Made by a program: the position numbers and the translations under genes. A model generated the notes under the pieces. It was given only the letters and a program-made list of their open reading frames with translations, made no database searches and was not told where the DNA came from. This document shows positions 33,724 to 42,493 of a stretch of 64,000 bases of DNA, in pieces. Numbering within the stretch: position 1 is the first letter of the stretch; the number at the start of each line of letters is the position of its first letter. The DNA lies in assembly GCA_051866775.1 (NCBI GenBank), contig JBJDXR010000047.1:124001-188000 (forward strand), read 5' to 3'. The stretch is from RUG626 sp051866775. GTDB lineage: Bacteria > Bacillota > Clostridia > Oscillospirales > Oscillospiraceae.

Positions 33724-34035
33724 ATGAGCTGTATCGTTTCAGAAAGTGCGAGCCCGGAAAGCGGCGTCCGCCTGCATTGGGTGGACTGTCCGCACTGCCC
33801 TCAGAGGGACCGCTCCTATGCCGGCGATTATGCTCTGCACAGTGCGGCATATCAGGGACGCAGCGCGGCGAAGTTTCTGGCAAAAAAAGCCGACCGCCTG
33901 ACAGAAAGTGTCGCCCGTGCCAGCGACGTCCGCAGCCTCCTGGACGCAGACGAGTCCACGATACGCGCGCTCTCCTGCGCCTTAAACCAGGAAATGGCTA
34001 TGATCAAGGATCTCAGTCTTAAAATCACAAGGTAA
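33724..34035 (+). CDS. Small protein with CPHC motif, unknown
   Basis: 103 residues. DCPHCPQRDRSYAGDYALHSAAYQG near the N-terminus contains a CxxC motif; the rest is helical and Ala/Ser/Leu-rich. A strong ribosome site (AAGGAGG) precedes it. Likely co-transcribed with the gene at 33343. No recognised family. Confidence 0.55.
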   Translation: MSCIVSESASPESGVRLHWVDCPHCPQRDRSYAGDYALHSAAYQGRSAAKFLAKKADRLTESVARASDVRSLLDADESTIRALSCALNQEMAMIKDLSLKITR

Positions 34036-34065
34036 GGCTCTTTAATGCCGCCTTCGTGGGCTAAG

Positions 34066-34105
34066 AAAAAGAAGCGGAGGACCAAATGGGTCCTCCGTTT
34101 CTTTT
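34066..34105. terminator. Bidirectional terminator before pnp
   Basis: CGGAGGACC (34075-34083) pairs with GGTCCTCCG (34089-34097), flanked by A-rich and T-rich tracts on both sides. It ends the small-protein transcript and, read on the minus strand, pnp. Confidence 0.8.
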
Positions 34106-34121
34106 ACATATGAATCAACTT

Positions 34122-36263
34122 TTACGGTCTGTCAGTGGGAAGTCCGGCTGCCTCCCGCTCCCTTATAGCGTCCTTACGGGAGATATTCCAGCGGCCGCGG
34201 TCGTCAACACCGAGGAACTTGACCCATGTCCAGTCGCCCACGTTGAGGACATCCTCAACCTTCTCAGTTCTCTTGAACTCAAGATCCTTGATGTGGCACA
34301 TGGCGTCCTTACCGGGGACAAGCTCCACAAATGCTCCTATGGGGATCACGCGCACGCACTGGCCCCAATAGAGCTTGCCGACCTCCGGGACAAAGACGAT
34401 GTTGTCTATAGTCCTCTTCGCGGCACGGCAGGCCTCTATATCCTGATGGGAGATAAACACGCTCCCGTCGTCGTCTATATCGATCTTGCAGCCGGTATCG
34501 GCGCAGATCTTTTGTATGGTCTTTCCGCCTGAGCCGATGACCTCGCGGATCTTGTCGGGATCGATGTGCATGGATATCATCTTGGGTGCGCTTGCAGCAA
34601 GCTCGCCGCGCGGCTCAGAGATGACAGGCAGCATGATCTCGTCAAGTATCTGTATACGCGCCTCTCTCGTTATCTCAAAGGCATTCTTGATGATGTCGTA
34701 GGTAAGACCGTCGTTCTTCAGGTCCATCTGTATGGCGGTAATGCCCTTCTTCGTTCCGGCGACCTTAAAGTCCATCTCGCCGTGGAAATCTTCCACGCCC
34801 TGGATGTCGATAAAGGTCTTCCAGTCGCCGTTGTCGTCGTGTATAAGTCCGCAGGATATACCGGCGACAGGCGCTTTAATGGGAACGCCGGCGTCCATAA
34901 GTGCAAGTGTGGAGCCGCAGATTGAGCCCTGGGAGGTGGAGCCGTTGGAGGAAAGCACCTCGCTGACCACACGGATGGCGTAGGGGAACTCCTCCTCAGT
35001 GGGGATCACAGGCTCAAGGGCCTTCTCAGCCAAAGCGCCGTGGCCGATCTCGCGGCGTGAGGTGCTGCGGGTGGGTCTTGCCTCACCAACGGAGTAGTTG
35101 GGGAAGTTGTAGTGGTGGATATAGCGCTTGGACTCCTCCTCAAAGATGGTGTCAAGCTTCTGTGCGGCGGAGAGTGTGGACAGTGTGCAGACTGAGAGCA
35201 CCTGAGTCTGACCGCGGGTGAAGAGTCCCGAGCCGTGGACTCTCGGCAGGACGCTCACCTCAGCAGAGAGGGGGCGGATCTCATTCATGGCACGTCCGTC
35301 AACGCGCTTGCCCTGCAGAAGCCACTCCTTAACTACCTTCTTCTGGATCTTGTAGGTTATCTCCTCAAGCATGGTGTTTATCTCAGGATAATCCTCACCA
35401 AACTCATCAAGCATCTGGGTAACTATTGCATTGTAGCGCTCCTCACGGACGTTCTTATCGTCTGTATCCATAGCGTAGCGCACATCGTCAAGGTGCTTCT
35501 CAACGATCTTGTCGAACAGCTCCTGATTCCAGGAAGCGTGCTCATATTCGAACTTAGGCTTGCCTACCTCTGCCACCATCTGGTTGATGAGGGCGATGAC
35601 AGGCTTTATCGCCTCGTGCGCTGCGACTATGCCGTTAAACATGACGTCCTCAGGTATCTGGTCACCGCCGGCCTCGATCATTACGATCTTATCCATGGTA
35701 GCGGCGATGGTGCAGTACATCTCGCTTGTCTTGCGCTCCTCCTGAGTGGGGTTAATAAGGAATTTTCCGTCCTTAAGACCAAGTCCAACACCGGCTATCG
35801 GGCCGTTAAATGGGATGTCGGAGATGCTTATTGCAGCGGAGGCGCCGATCATGGCGGCGATCTCCGGAGCACAGTCATAATCCACGCTCATGACGGTGCA
35901 GGTGATGACAACGTCGTTGCGTAGGTCCGACGGGAACAGCGGGCGCATGGGACGGTCGATCATGCGGGATGCGAGGATGCCGCGCTCAGAGGGCTTGCCC
36001 TCGCGGCGGTTGAAGCCCCCGGGGATACGTCCAACGGAGTAAAGCTTCTCCTCAAATTCAACGGAAAGTGGGAAATAATCGATGCCATCCTTGGGACGTG
36101 CAGAAGCGACGGCGGTAACAAGCACCGTAGTCTCGCCGTAAGTCACAAGCACCGAGGCGTTAGCAAGCTCCGCCAGTTTGCCTATCTCCAGCTTGAGGGG
36201 ACGTCCCGCAAGCTCCATCTCATACTTTTTGTAATTTGGAAATTCTCTGTGTTTGATTATCAT
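34122..36263 (-). CDS. pnp: Polynucleotide phosphorylase
   Basis: About 713 residues. Two RNase PH-like domains (first about 1-210, second about 315-540, with GSGLFTRGQTQVLS and SDAPKTIAGI-type active-site segments), a KH domain (PDKIREVIGSGGKTIQKIC) and a C-terminal S1 domain (PEVGKLYWGQCVRVIPIGAFVEL). It degrades mRNA 3'-5' using phosphate. The start is the ATG at 36263 (MIIKHREF); AAAGGAG lies 12 bases upstream, slightly long. It lies downstream of rpsO with two large hairpins between them. Confidence 0.96.
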   Translation of the reverse strand: MIIKHREFPNYKKYEMELAGRPLKLEIGKLAELANASVLVTYGETTVLVTAVASARPKDGIDYFPLSVEFEEKLYSVGRIPGGFNRREGKPSERGILASRMIDRPMRPLFPSDLRNDVVITCTVMSVDYDCAPEIAAMIGASAAISISDIPFNGPIAGVGLGLKDGKFLINPTQEERKTSEMYCTIAATMDKIVMIEAGGDQIPEDVMFNGIVAAHEAIKPVIALINQMVAEVGKPKFEYEHASWNQELFDKIVEKHLDDVRYAMDTDDKNVREERYNAIVTQMLDEFGEDYPEINTMLEEITYKIQKKVVKEWLLQGKRVDGRAMNEIRPLSAEVSVLPRVHGSGLFTRGQTQVLSVCTLSTLSAAQKLDTIFEEESKRYIHHYNFPNYSVGEARPTRSTSRREIGHGALAEKALEPVIPTEEEFPYAIRVVSEVLSSNGSTSQGSICGSTLALMDAGVPIKAPVAGISCGLIHDDNGDWKTFIDIQGVEDFHGEMDFKVAGTKKGITAIQMDLKNDGLTYDIIKNAFEITREARIQILDEIMLPVISEPRGELAASAPKMISMHIDPDKIREVIGSGGKTIQKICADTGCKIDIDDDGSVFISHQDIEACRAAKRTIDNIVFVPEVGKLYWGQCVRVIPIGAFVELVPGKDAMCHIKDLEFKRTEKVEDVLNVGDWTWVKFLGVDDRGRWNISRKDAIREREAAGLPTDRP

Positions 36264-36304
36264 ATGTGATATGTGCTCCTTTCGTAGTTCCGGAGCCATT
36301 TGCC

Positions 36305-36358
36305 TTTTAGCACTTGAAGCTGCACCCGCTCAAACGGGTGCAGGTTCAAATACTAAAA
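36305..36358 (-). promoter_or_regulatory. Long leader hairpin just upstream of pnp
   Basis: A 24-bp stem (36335-36358 with 36305-36328) around a 6-base loop. Read as minus-strand RNA the only defects are two G:U pairs and one C:C mismatch. On the plus strand these become A:C mismatches, so the structure is selected in the pnp mRNA. It resembles in position the RNase III-processed hairpin of the E. coli pnp leader. Confidence 0.7.
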
Positions 36359-36434
36359 TGACACGGCTCCTTATTTTTCATCTGTGATATGATACCCCGG
36401 CTTTATCCGGATAAACCGTCTTAAATAGCAACAG

Positions 36435-36472
36435 GGGTATTATATGCGGCGGCTGCGCCGCATATAATACCC
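36435..36472 (-). other. 17-bp perfect hairpin after rpsO
   Basis: 36435-36451 pairs with 36456-36472 around a 4-base loop. On the minus strand no U-run follows, so it is not a standard terminator. Probably an mRNA processing or stability element between rpsO and pnp. Confidence 0.65.
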
Positions 36473-36481
36473 ATTTAATGA

Positions 36482-36748
36482 TTACTTTCTGATGCCGAGC
36501 TTTGCTATGATAGCACGGTAACGCTCGATATCCTTCTCCTTAAGGTAGTCAAGAAGTCTGCGGCGCTTACCGATCATCTTGTACATTCCAAGACGGCTGT
36601 GATTGTCCTTCTTGTGTACCTTAAGATGCTCTGTGAGCTGGTTGATGCGCTCAGTAAGGATGGCGATCTGAACCTCCGGCGAACCGGTGTCGTTGTCGCT
36701 CCTGCGGTTGGACTCGATAACTGCGGTTTTCTGCTCCTTGGTTATCAT
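36482..36748 (-). CDS. rpsO: 30S ribosomal protein S15
   Basis: 88 residues from ATG 36748. TGSPEVQIAILTERI and HKKDNHSRLGMYKMIGKRRRLLDYL are S15 signatures (HKKDHHSRRGL type). GAAAGGAGAAACAGCA gives the ribosome site; an in-frame upstream ATG is in the leader. Confidence 0.97.
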   Translation of the reverse strand: MITKEQKTAVIESNRRSDNDTGSPEVQIAILTERINQLTEHLKVHKKDNHSRLGMYKMIGKRRRLLDYLKEKDIERYRAIIAKLGIRK

Positions 36749-36859
36749 TGCTGTTTCTCCTTTCTTTTTATAAGTCCCCGCTCCACCGGGAAAAGGGCGG
36801 AAAGGCACCGGAGATGTCCGGCAATACTCCCAAAACCAGATAGAGGGGCAATCTATGTT

Positions 36860-36888
36860 ATATTAGCATATAACTTTAAAATTGTAAA
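36860..36888 (-). promoter_or_regulatory. Promoter of rpsO
   Basis: On the minus strand TTTACA (36888-36883), 17 bases and TAATAT (36865-36860). The resulting ~100-base leader is GC-rich with CCGG-type hairpins, as in S15 autoregulated leaders. Confidence 0.5.
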
Positions 36889-36905
36889 GTTTTTTCTTTT
36901 TATTC

Positions 36906-37067
36906 TCAGTCTGCCTCAACAAAATCCGTTTTAGGTGCACCGCAGATGGGGCACTCCCAATCCTCAGGCAGGTCCTCAAACTCAGTCTCCGGGGGGATAC
37001 CGTTATCGGGGTCACCCACTTCTGAATCGTAAATATAGCCGCAAGGCTCACAAAGATATCTTGCCAT
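36906..37067 (-). CDS. Rubredoxin
   Basis: A 53-residue protein not long enough for most gene callers: YLCEPCGYIYD (CxxCGY) near the N-terminus and CPICGAPK (CPxCGxxK) near the C-terminus bind one iron with four Cys. GGAGGATCAAAAA precedes the ATG. A small electron carrier, common in anaerobes for oxygen or peroxide detoxification. It lies between mnmG and rpsO on the same strand. Confidence 0.96.
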   Translation of the reverse strand: MARYLCEPCGYIYDSEVGDPDNGIPPETEFEDLPEDWECPICGAPKTDFVEAD

Positions 37068-37100
37068 TTTTTGATCCTCCAATCAATTATTAAGAATACA

Positions 37101-38963
37101 TCAATATCCCAAAAATATCATAAGAGCTGCTGTATCGGCAGGCGATACGCCTGAAATTCTCGAAGCCTGGCCCAGATTTTCCGGGCGTATCTTCTCCAGC
37201 TTCTGGCGTGCCTCAAGCCTCAGCCCCTGTATACAAGAATAATCTATATCCGCCGGGAGCTTCCGCGCCTCAAGCCTTTTAAACTCCTTTATCTGGCGAA
37301 GCTGCTTGTCAATATATCCGGCGTATTTAAGCTCTATCTCCACCTCCTGGGCCGCTGCTCTGGAGATGGCGGGCCGCTCCGTGTCGAAATCCGCAGTATC
37401 GGCATAGCCCAGCTGCGGGCGGCGAATCAGCGACGCTATGGAAACACCCGTATGCACCTCAGGCTGGCCGTGCGCCTTTAAAAAGGCGTTGAGCTTATCG
37501 GAAGGGGGCGCAAACGTGCTCTCAAGGCGCTTTATCTCCAGGCGCACCTGCTCATACTTATCCAGCACGCGCCTGTAGCGCTCATCTGATATAAGCCCTA
37601 TCCTGTTTCCGATCCCGGTAAGACGGATATCCGCGTTATCCTGGCGCAGGTAAAGCCTGTATTCTGACCGCGACGTCATCATCCTGTACGGCTCATTGGT
37701 GCCCTTTGTGACCAAATCGTCAATAAGCGTACCGATATAAGAGCCTGCCCTGTCGAGTATCATCGGCTCCTCGCCCTTTATCTTCAGCGCTGCGTTAACT
37801 CCCGCTACAAATCCCTGAACAGCCGCCTCCTCATAGCCGGAGCTGCCGTTAAACTGACCTGCTCCGTAAAGCCCCTGTATCTTTTTTGTCTCAAGCGTGG
37901 GATAAAGCTCCGTGGGGTCTACACAGTCATATTCTATGGCGTAGGCAAAGCGCTGTATAACAGCATTTTCAAGCCCGGATATAGAATGGACCATCTCGAT
38001 CTGCACATCCTCCGGCAGCGAAGATGAAAGCCCCTGAATATACATCTCCTCCGTGTCCAGCCCCATAGGCTCTATAAAAAGCTGATGGCGCTTTTTATCC
38101 GGAAAAGTGACTATTTTCGTCTCGATGGACGGGCAGTATCGCGGCCCCACTCCGTCGATCGCGCCGTTATACAGCGGCGAACGGTCCAAGTTCCTCTTTA
38201 TTATATCGTGGGTGCCCTCATTTGTATATGTGAGCCAGCAGACTTCCCTGTTTTGCGGGACATTGTCCCCGTCAAAGGAAAAGGGCTCCGGCTCAGCATC
38301 CCCCGGCTGAAGCTCCATTTTCGAAAAATCAATGGAGCGTCTGTTGACTCTGGGCGGTGTACCCGTCTTGAAGCGGCGCATGCTAAGCCCCAGTTCACGG
38401 AGCCTGGGCGCCAGCTCAATAGAGGCGTGCATACCGTCCGGGCCGCTGTCCTCAAACGTCTCACCGACGATGGTGCGTCCCTTAAGGTATGTGCCCGTGC
38501 AGATTATCGCGGCGCGGCATTTGTACACTCCGCCGTTTTTTGTCCTTACGCCTTGCACGCGCCCATCGGAAACGATTATATCCGCGATCTCCGCCTGTAT
38601 AAGACGAAGATTTTCCTGCCTCTCCAGTGTTCCCTTCATGACCTTCTGGTATTCCCGCCTGTCGGCCTGCGCGCGCAGGGAGTGAACCGCCGGGCCTTTG
38701 CCTCGGTTCAGCATACGGTACTGTATGCAGGCCTTATCCGCGGCATTCGGCATCTCTCCGCCGAGAGCGGAAAGCTCGCGTACCAGATGTCCCTTTGCCG
38801 TGCCGCCTATCGCCGGGTTGCATGGCATATTTCCCACAGCGTCCAGGTTTATCGTGAAGCACACGGTATTAAGTCCAAGCCTGGCCGAGGCAAGCGCCGC
38901 CTCTATCCCGGCATGTCCCGCACCGATAACGGCCACATCGCACTCCCCGGCGCTGTATTCCAT
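37101..38963 (-). CDS. mnmG: tRNA uridine-5-carboxymethylaminomethyl modification enzyme MnmG
   Basis: 620 residues. N-terminal FAD site VAVIGAGHAGIEAALA, the MnmG motifs CNPAIGGTAKGHLVRE and RFKTGTPPRV, and the C-terminal helical domain that binds MnmE/tRNA. With MnmE it modifies the wobble U34 of several tRNAs. The start is the ATG at 38963 (GAGAGGTGG upstream) rather than the GTG three codons earlier. mnmE and rsmG are not adjacent, unlike the usual order. Confidence 0.95.
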   Translation of the reverse strand: MEYSAGECDVAVIGAGHAGIEAALASARLGLNTVCFTINLDAVGNMPCNPAIGGTAKGHLVRELSALGGEMPNAADKACIQYRMLNRGKGPAVHSLRAQADRREYQKVMKGTLERQENLRLIQAEIADIIVSDGRVQGVRTKNGGVYKCRAAIICTGTYLKGRTIVGETFEDSGPDGMHASIELAPRLRELGLSMRRFKTGTPPRVNRRSIDFSKMELQPGDAEPEPFSFDGDNVPQNREVCWLTYTNEGTHDIIKRNLDRSPLYNGAIDGVGPRYCPSIETKIVTFPDKKRHQLFIEPMGLDTEEMYIQGLSSSLPEDVQIEMVHSISGLENAVIQRFAYAIEYDCVDPTELYPTLETKKIQGLYGAGQFNGSSGYEEAAVQGFVAGVNAALKIKGEEPMILDRAGSYIGTLIDDLVTKGTNEPYRMMTSRSEYRLYLRQDNADIRLTGIGNRIGLISDERYRRVLDKYEQVRLEIKRLESTFAPPSDKLNAFLKAHGQPEVHTGVSIASLIRRPQLGYADTADFDTERPAISRAAAQEVEIELKYAGYIDKQLRQIKEFKRLEARKLPADIDYSCIQGLRLEARQKLEKIRPENLGQASRISGVSPADTAALMIFLGY

Positions 38964-39103
38964 GTGTTCCACCTCTCACCATACGCTTGCTTTTTCAGTT
39001 GCCTATTTTATTATACACGATAGCAAAATGCAATACCCAATGGCAATTTTATTAAATCCACCCTGTGGGATAGATTTATGTATGCACCGGCACCCCGCGG
39101 CGC

Positions 39104-39132
39104 AAAAAAAGGCCCCGCCTTCCGGCGGGGCT
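39104..39132 (-). terminator. Terminator of the deacetylase/ATP-grasp operon
   Basis: GCCCCGCC (39112-39119) pairs with GGCGGGGC (39124-39131); read on the minus strand TTTTTTTG follows. Confidence 0.85.
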
Positions 39133-39137
39133 CCCTG

Positions 39138-40310
39138 CTATTTTCTAAAAATAAGATTCTTAATATACCGCCTGTACGGGCCATGGTCATCTGGGCTGTC
39201 AAAGCCTTCCGCAATGCTCCTGTCCAATGCGGTCTTAATATACTCCCCCGCGGTTTTTAAAAGCGGCCTGCCGCTCTTAACATAGGATATAAAAGATGCG
39301 GCGTTCTGGGGGGAAAAGCGCATGGTCACGCCGTTTTTATAAAGCGGCTCATTTATATCCGAAAGCAGGCTCGGCTCCCCCGCCGCGGCCCTTACATAAC
39401 TCACAAAGAAGCTTGAGCCGGAAACGTCACACAGGTTCGCGCTGCCCCACACTCTTGGGTTAATTTCCAGCAGCCTCGGTTCCTGTGCTGAGCCCCGGAA
39501 GTCCAGCATAGCCATCCCACTGAAGTCCAGCGCTTTTAATAGCCGCTGGGCGTACTCGGCCATAACAGGGCTTAAAAACGTCCTGCAAAGGCACGTGGGC
39601 CCGCCGGACGCAGGAAACTCCCGCAGCGACTCATAACATATAAAGTCGCGAAGCTCGCCGTCTTTACCCATTACCGCCGCCACGCCCAGATCTCTGCCCG
39701 CGGCGTACTCCTGAACAAGCGGATCATGGTCCCGCTTTTCCATCTGCGGGTATAGCTCCATAAGCTCCTTGGGGCTTTTTGCGATACGGTAGCGCTCCGC
39801 CGGCTTTAAGCCCAGCAGCTCGCCGTTTCTGAACTTTATAAAGCACGGATATTTTACCCGCTCTGACAGGTTCTCAAGGGAGGCGCACTCCGAAAGGCAG
39901 CTCGTCACCGGAGCCGGTATCCCCAGCTTCACGGCAAGCTTATACATCTCCCCCTTGTCGTCCGAGAGCTCCATGCTCTCTCTGGAGGGAACAAGAAAAT
40001 CCGCCTGTTCCGAAAGCTCCGGGTGTTCCTGAAGCAGGTTCAGGAACTTTCTTCCCACGGGAAGTATCACCGGCTTTACGCCGTCCACGGTCTTCTCCCG
40101 GCACAGCTTCATAAGCGCCTCAAGAAGCGCCTCCTCCCTGTCAGGGAGGAAGCGCTTATCAGAGAGACACTTTGAGTAAAAGCCAATCGCCTTTTTGGGG
40201 GGCGTGGACTCAAGCTCCACCCCCGTCACCTTATACCCTGCGCGGAAAAGCGTCCTCACCGGCGCCATGGCCATACGGTATCTGAGGTCCGTAACGATAA
40301 CGTTCCTCAT
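39138..40310 (-). CDS. ATP-grasp enzyme, substrate unknown
   Basis: 390 residues. ATP-grasp region about 105-310: KYPCFIKFRNG (nucleotide-binding Lys), PLVQEYAAGRDLGVAAV, and EPRLLEINPRVWGS (metal-binding Glu/Asn). The N-terminus (RNVIVTDLRYRMAMAPVRTLFRAGYKV) is a Rossmann-like pre-ATP-grasp domain. Such enzymes ligate a carboxylate to an amine or thiol. The start overlaps the deacetylase stop by 4 bases. The partner suggests a role in cell-surface material, an inference. Confidence 0.75.
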   Translation of the reverse strand: MRNVIVTDLRYRMAMAPVRTLFRAGYKVTGVELESTPPKKAIGFYSKCLSDKRFLPDREEALLEALMKLCREKTVDGVKPVILPVGRKFLNLLQEHPELSEQADFLVPSRESMELSDDKGEMYKLAVKLGIPAPVTSCLSECASLENLSERVKYPCFIKFRNGELLGLKPAERYRIAKSPKELMELYPQMEKRDHDPLVQEYAAGRDLGVAAVMGKDGELRDFICYESLREFPASGGPTCLCRTFLSPVMAEYAQRLLKALDFSGMAMLDFRGSAQEPRLLEINPRVWGSANLCDVSGSSFFVSYVRAAAGEPSLLSDINEPLYKNGVTMRFSPQNAASFISYVKSGRPLLKTAGEYIKTALDRSIAEGFDSPDDHGPYRRYIKNLIFRK

Positions 40311-41584
40311 TTCTCACTGCCTCTTACAAGCTCTGCAATAAGCAGTACCGCATCTGAGCGCCTGACGAGCTTTTTATCCTTATATAGGCTCTCGTCCACG
40401 CTCACTCCAGCAGAAAGCGCTGCGTCAAGCAGGGCATTGCCCGACGCTGAATTCAGTCTGATACGGGACGCCGCCTTAGCCGCCGCCGCCATATCGCTTA
40501 ACGTCATGTGTACCGGCGCTCTCAGCGTCTCGGGACGTGCCAGCATGATGTAAAGCTCATCTTCCGTTATGGGCTTATCCCCGCCGAAGGTGTTGTTTTT
40601 ATAGCCCACGGTGTGCCCGCGCCCGAGAAGGAACCTTACGCTGTCCGCTTCCGGGGCGTCCGGGCTCATATCCTCAAAAGGCGACATATTAAGAAGCTCC
40701 GACACGGACACGACCCTATAGCCGAAATTTTTAAGTATCTCAAGCTGTTTCGGCAGGGCGTCGGCTATCGGTGTCCGGCGCGCCATATTGCAGCCATCCT
40801 TCTGAAATATGATCCTGCCGTTAAGGGCCTCCGGATCAGCCGCCAGCGCCCGCTCCAGAGGCTCCACCATGGCGGACACCTCGGCCTCATATGTGGGCAG
40901 AGGCTGCCAGCCGGCTCCGTCGAAGCTGGCGGCCATGTAATTATAGCCCATCACCCTGTAGGCGTCGTAGGCATTGGACCCGTCAGGTATGTTGTCAATA
41001 TAGTGGGCGGGCCTGCCCAGCTTCATCGTATAGCCGAAGCTGCTCTCCATATAGGTGTGAAGGTCCTGAAGATCGGCGATCACCTCACCAAGCGTATCAA
41101 AATGCTTTCTCGCTCCGTATACAGCACGCATTTTCCCGAAAAGCCGATGTGTGGAGCCATGGTTGGATATCTCATGCCCACCACCCAGTATCTTTTTTAT
41201 AAGCTCCGGCTGGTTTTTCGCCCCGGCAAGCTCATCCTTGCCGAATTCCGGATAGTGGTCAAAGGCGTTCCCGCTCCACATAAAGGTTCCATCCTCACCC
41301 TTTGTGTCCGGATAGTTGTCCTTAGTGCTTCCGATAACGTCAAAAGTGACGTGGGCGTCATACTCTTTAAGCTCATCAAGCAGCACTTGGGTAAGGCCCT
41401 GCTCCCTGCCCTGAACGTCAAGCGCATCCGGTCCGTCGTCAAAGGTCATAGCCACAAACCTGCCGTTTTTGGGCGGGCAGACCTTCTCTATGCGCCGGAC
41501 CGGTGAGAGCGACTTCCCGGCCTGCATTTTAAGATATGCCTTGCGCTTTGCATTAACCTTCCGCGCCAGATCATAAAGTCCCAT
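40307..41584 (-). CDS. Polysaccharide deacetylase-like protein with a C-terminal SLH-like motif
   Basis: 425 residues. NodB homology domain from about residue 43: MTFDDGPDA (motif 1), HEISNHGSTH (motif 2, HxxxH metal site), and LGRPAHYIDN (R-P motif 3). A segment SVRFLLGRGHTVGYKNNTFGGDKPITEDELYIML (about 318-351) fits the S-layer homology pattern. No signal peptide is visible, which is odd for an SLH protein; it may act inside the cell or be exported another way. Together with the ATP-grasp gene and galU it looks like a surface-polymer cluster. Confidence 0.75.
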   Translation of the reverse strand: MGLYDLARKVNAKRKAYLKMQAGKSLSPVRRIEKVCPPKNGRFVAMTFDDGPDALDVQGREQGLTQVLLDELKEYDAHVTFDVIGSTKDNYPDTKGEDGTFMWSGNAFDHYPEFGKDELAGAKNQPELIKKILGGGHEISNHGSTHRLFGKMRAVYGARKHFDTLGEVIADLQDLHTYMESSFGYTMKLGRPAHYIDNIPDGSNAYDAYRVMGYNYMAASFDGAGWQPLPTYEAEVSAMVEPLERALAADPEALNGRIIFQKDGCNMARRTPIADALPKQLEILKNFGYRVVSVSELLNMSPFEDMSPDAPEADSVRFLLGRGHTVGYKNNTFGGDKPITEDELYIMLARPETLRAPVHMTLSDMAAAAKAASRIRLNSASGNALLDAALSAGVSVDESLYKDKKLVRRSDAVLLIAELVRGSEK

Positions 41585-41602
41585 AAACGGTCTCCTTACT
41601 CA

Positions 41603-42475
41603 TTATAAGAGCGTTTTTGCCTTCTCTTTTATGAAGCCGGCAAGCCACGCGCCGGTCTCCTCGTTTTTAAGCGCATAGTCTATAGTCGCCTCGAGGAAGC
41701 CCCGTATATTTCCCGTGTCGTATCTTCGCCCTTCAAAGTCCACAGCCAGCATTTTTGACTCTCTGCACAGCCTGGCCAGGCCATCCGTCAGCTGTATCTC
41801 CCCATTTCTTCCGGGGGGCGTGCTGTCAAGGATATCAAATATCTCCGGTGTAAGCACATACCGGCCGAGGATTGCAAAATTTGAAAATTTCTCCTCAGGT
41901 GAAGGCTTCTCGTTTACATCCTGGACATCGTACACCCTGCCTGTAAGCGGCGTCATTTTGACGGAGGAATAGCTGGATATTGCCTCGTCGCTGACCCACT
42001 GGACCCCGATGGCGCTGCCGCCGTAGGTCTCCGCCGCATCCATGAGCTGACGGAGCACCGGCTTTTCCGACATCATGATATCGTCGCCCAGCAGCACCGC
42101 AAACGGCTCATCTCCCACAAAGCGGCGCGCACGTCCTATGGCGTGTCCGAGTCCGTGGGTCTCCTTCTGCCGGACGTAAAAAATATTGGCAAGATCCGCC
42201 GAGCGCCGGACGATCTCCGCCTCGTGGGTCTTTCCGTCCCTGTGCAGTCTGTCCTCAAGCTCCGGATAGTAGTCAAAATAGTCGTCCATCGCCGACTTTG
42301 CGCGATTAGTTACAATAAGTATATCCTCGATCCCCGAGGCCACCGCCTCTTCGATAATATACTGTATGACCGGCTTGTCCACAAGCGGCAGCATCTCTTT
42401 CGGCACAGTTTTTGTCGCCGGAAGCATACGCGTGCCCAGACCGGCTGCGGGGATAACGGCTTTTCTGATCTTCAT
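41603..42475 (-). CDS. galU: UTP-glucose-1-phosphate uridylyltransferase
   Basis: 290 residues: KAVIPAAGLGTRMLPATKTVPKEMLPLVDKP (nucleotide-binding N-terminus), RAKSAMDDYFD, and GDDIMM metal site. It makes UDP-glucose for surface polymers. The start is ATG 42475 with GGAGG five bases upstream. Confidence 0.95.
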   Translation of the reverse strand: MKIRKAVIPAAGLGTRMLPATKTVPKEMLPLVDKPVIQYIIEEAVASGIEDILIVTNRAKSAMDDYFDYYPELEDRLHRDGKTHEAEIVRRSADLANIFYVRQKETHGLGHAIGRARRFVGDEPFAVLLGDDIMMSEKPVLRQLMDAAETYGGSAIGVQWVSDEAISSYSSVKMTPLTGRVYDVQDVNEKPSPEEKFSNFAILGRYVLTPEIFDILDSTPPGRNGEIQLTDGLARLCRESKMLAVDFEGRRYDTGNIRGFLEATIDYALKNEETGAWLAGFIKEKAKTLL

Positions 42476-42493
42476 GGGAGCCTCCATAACAAT

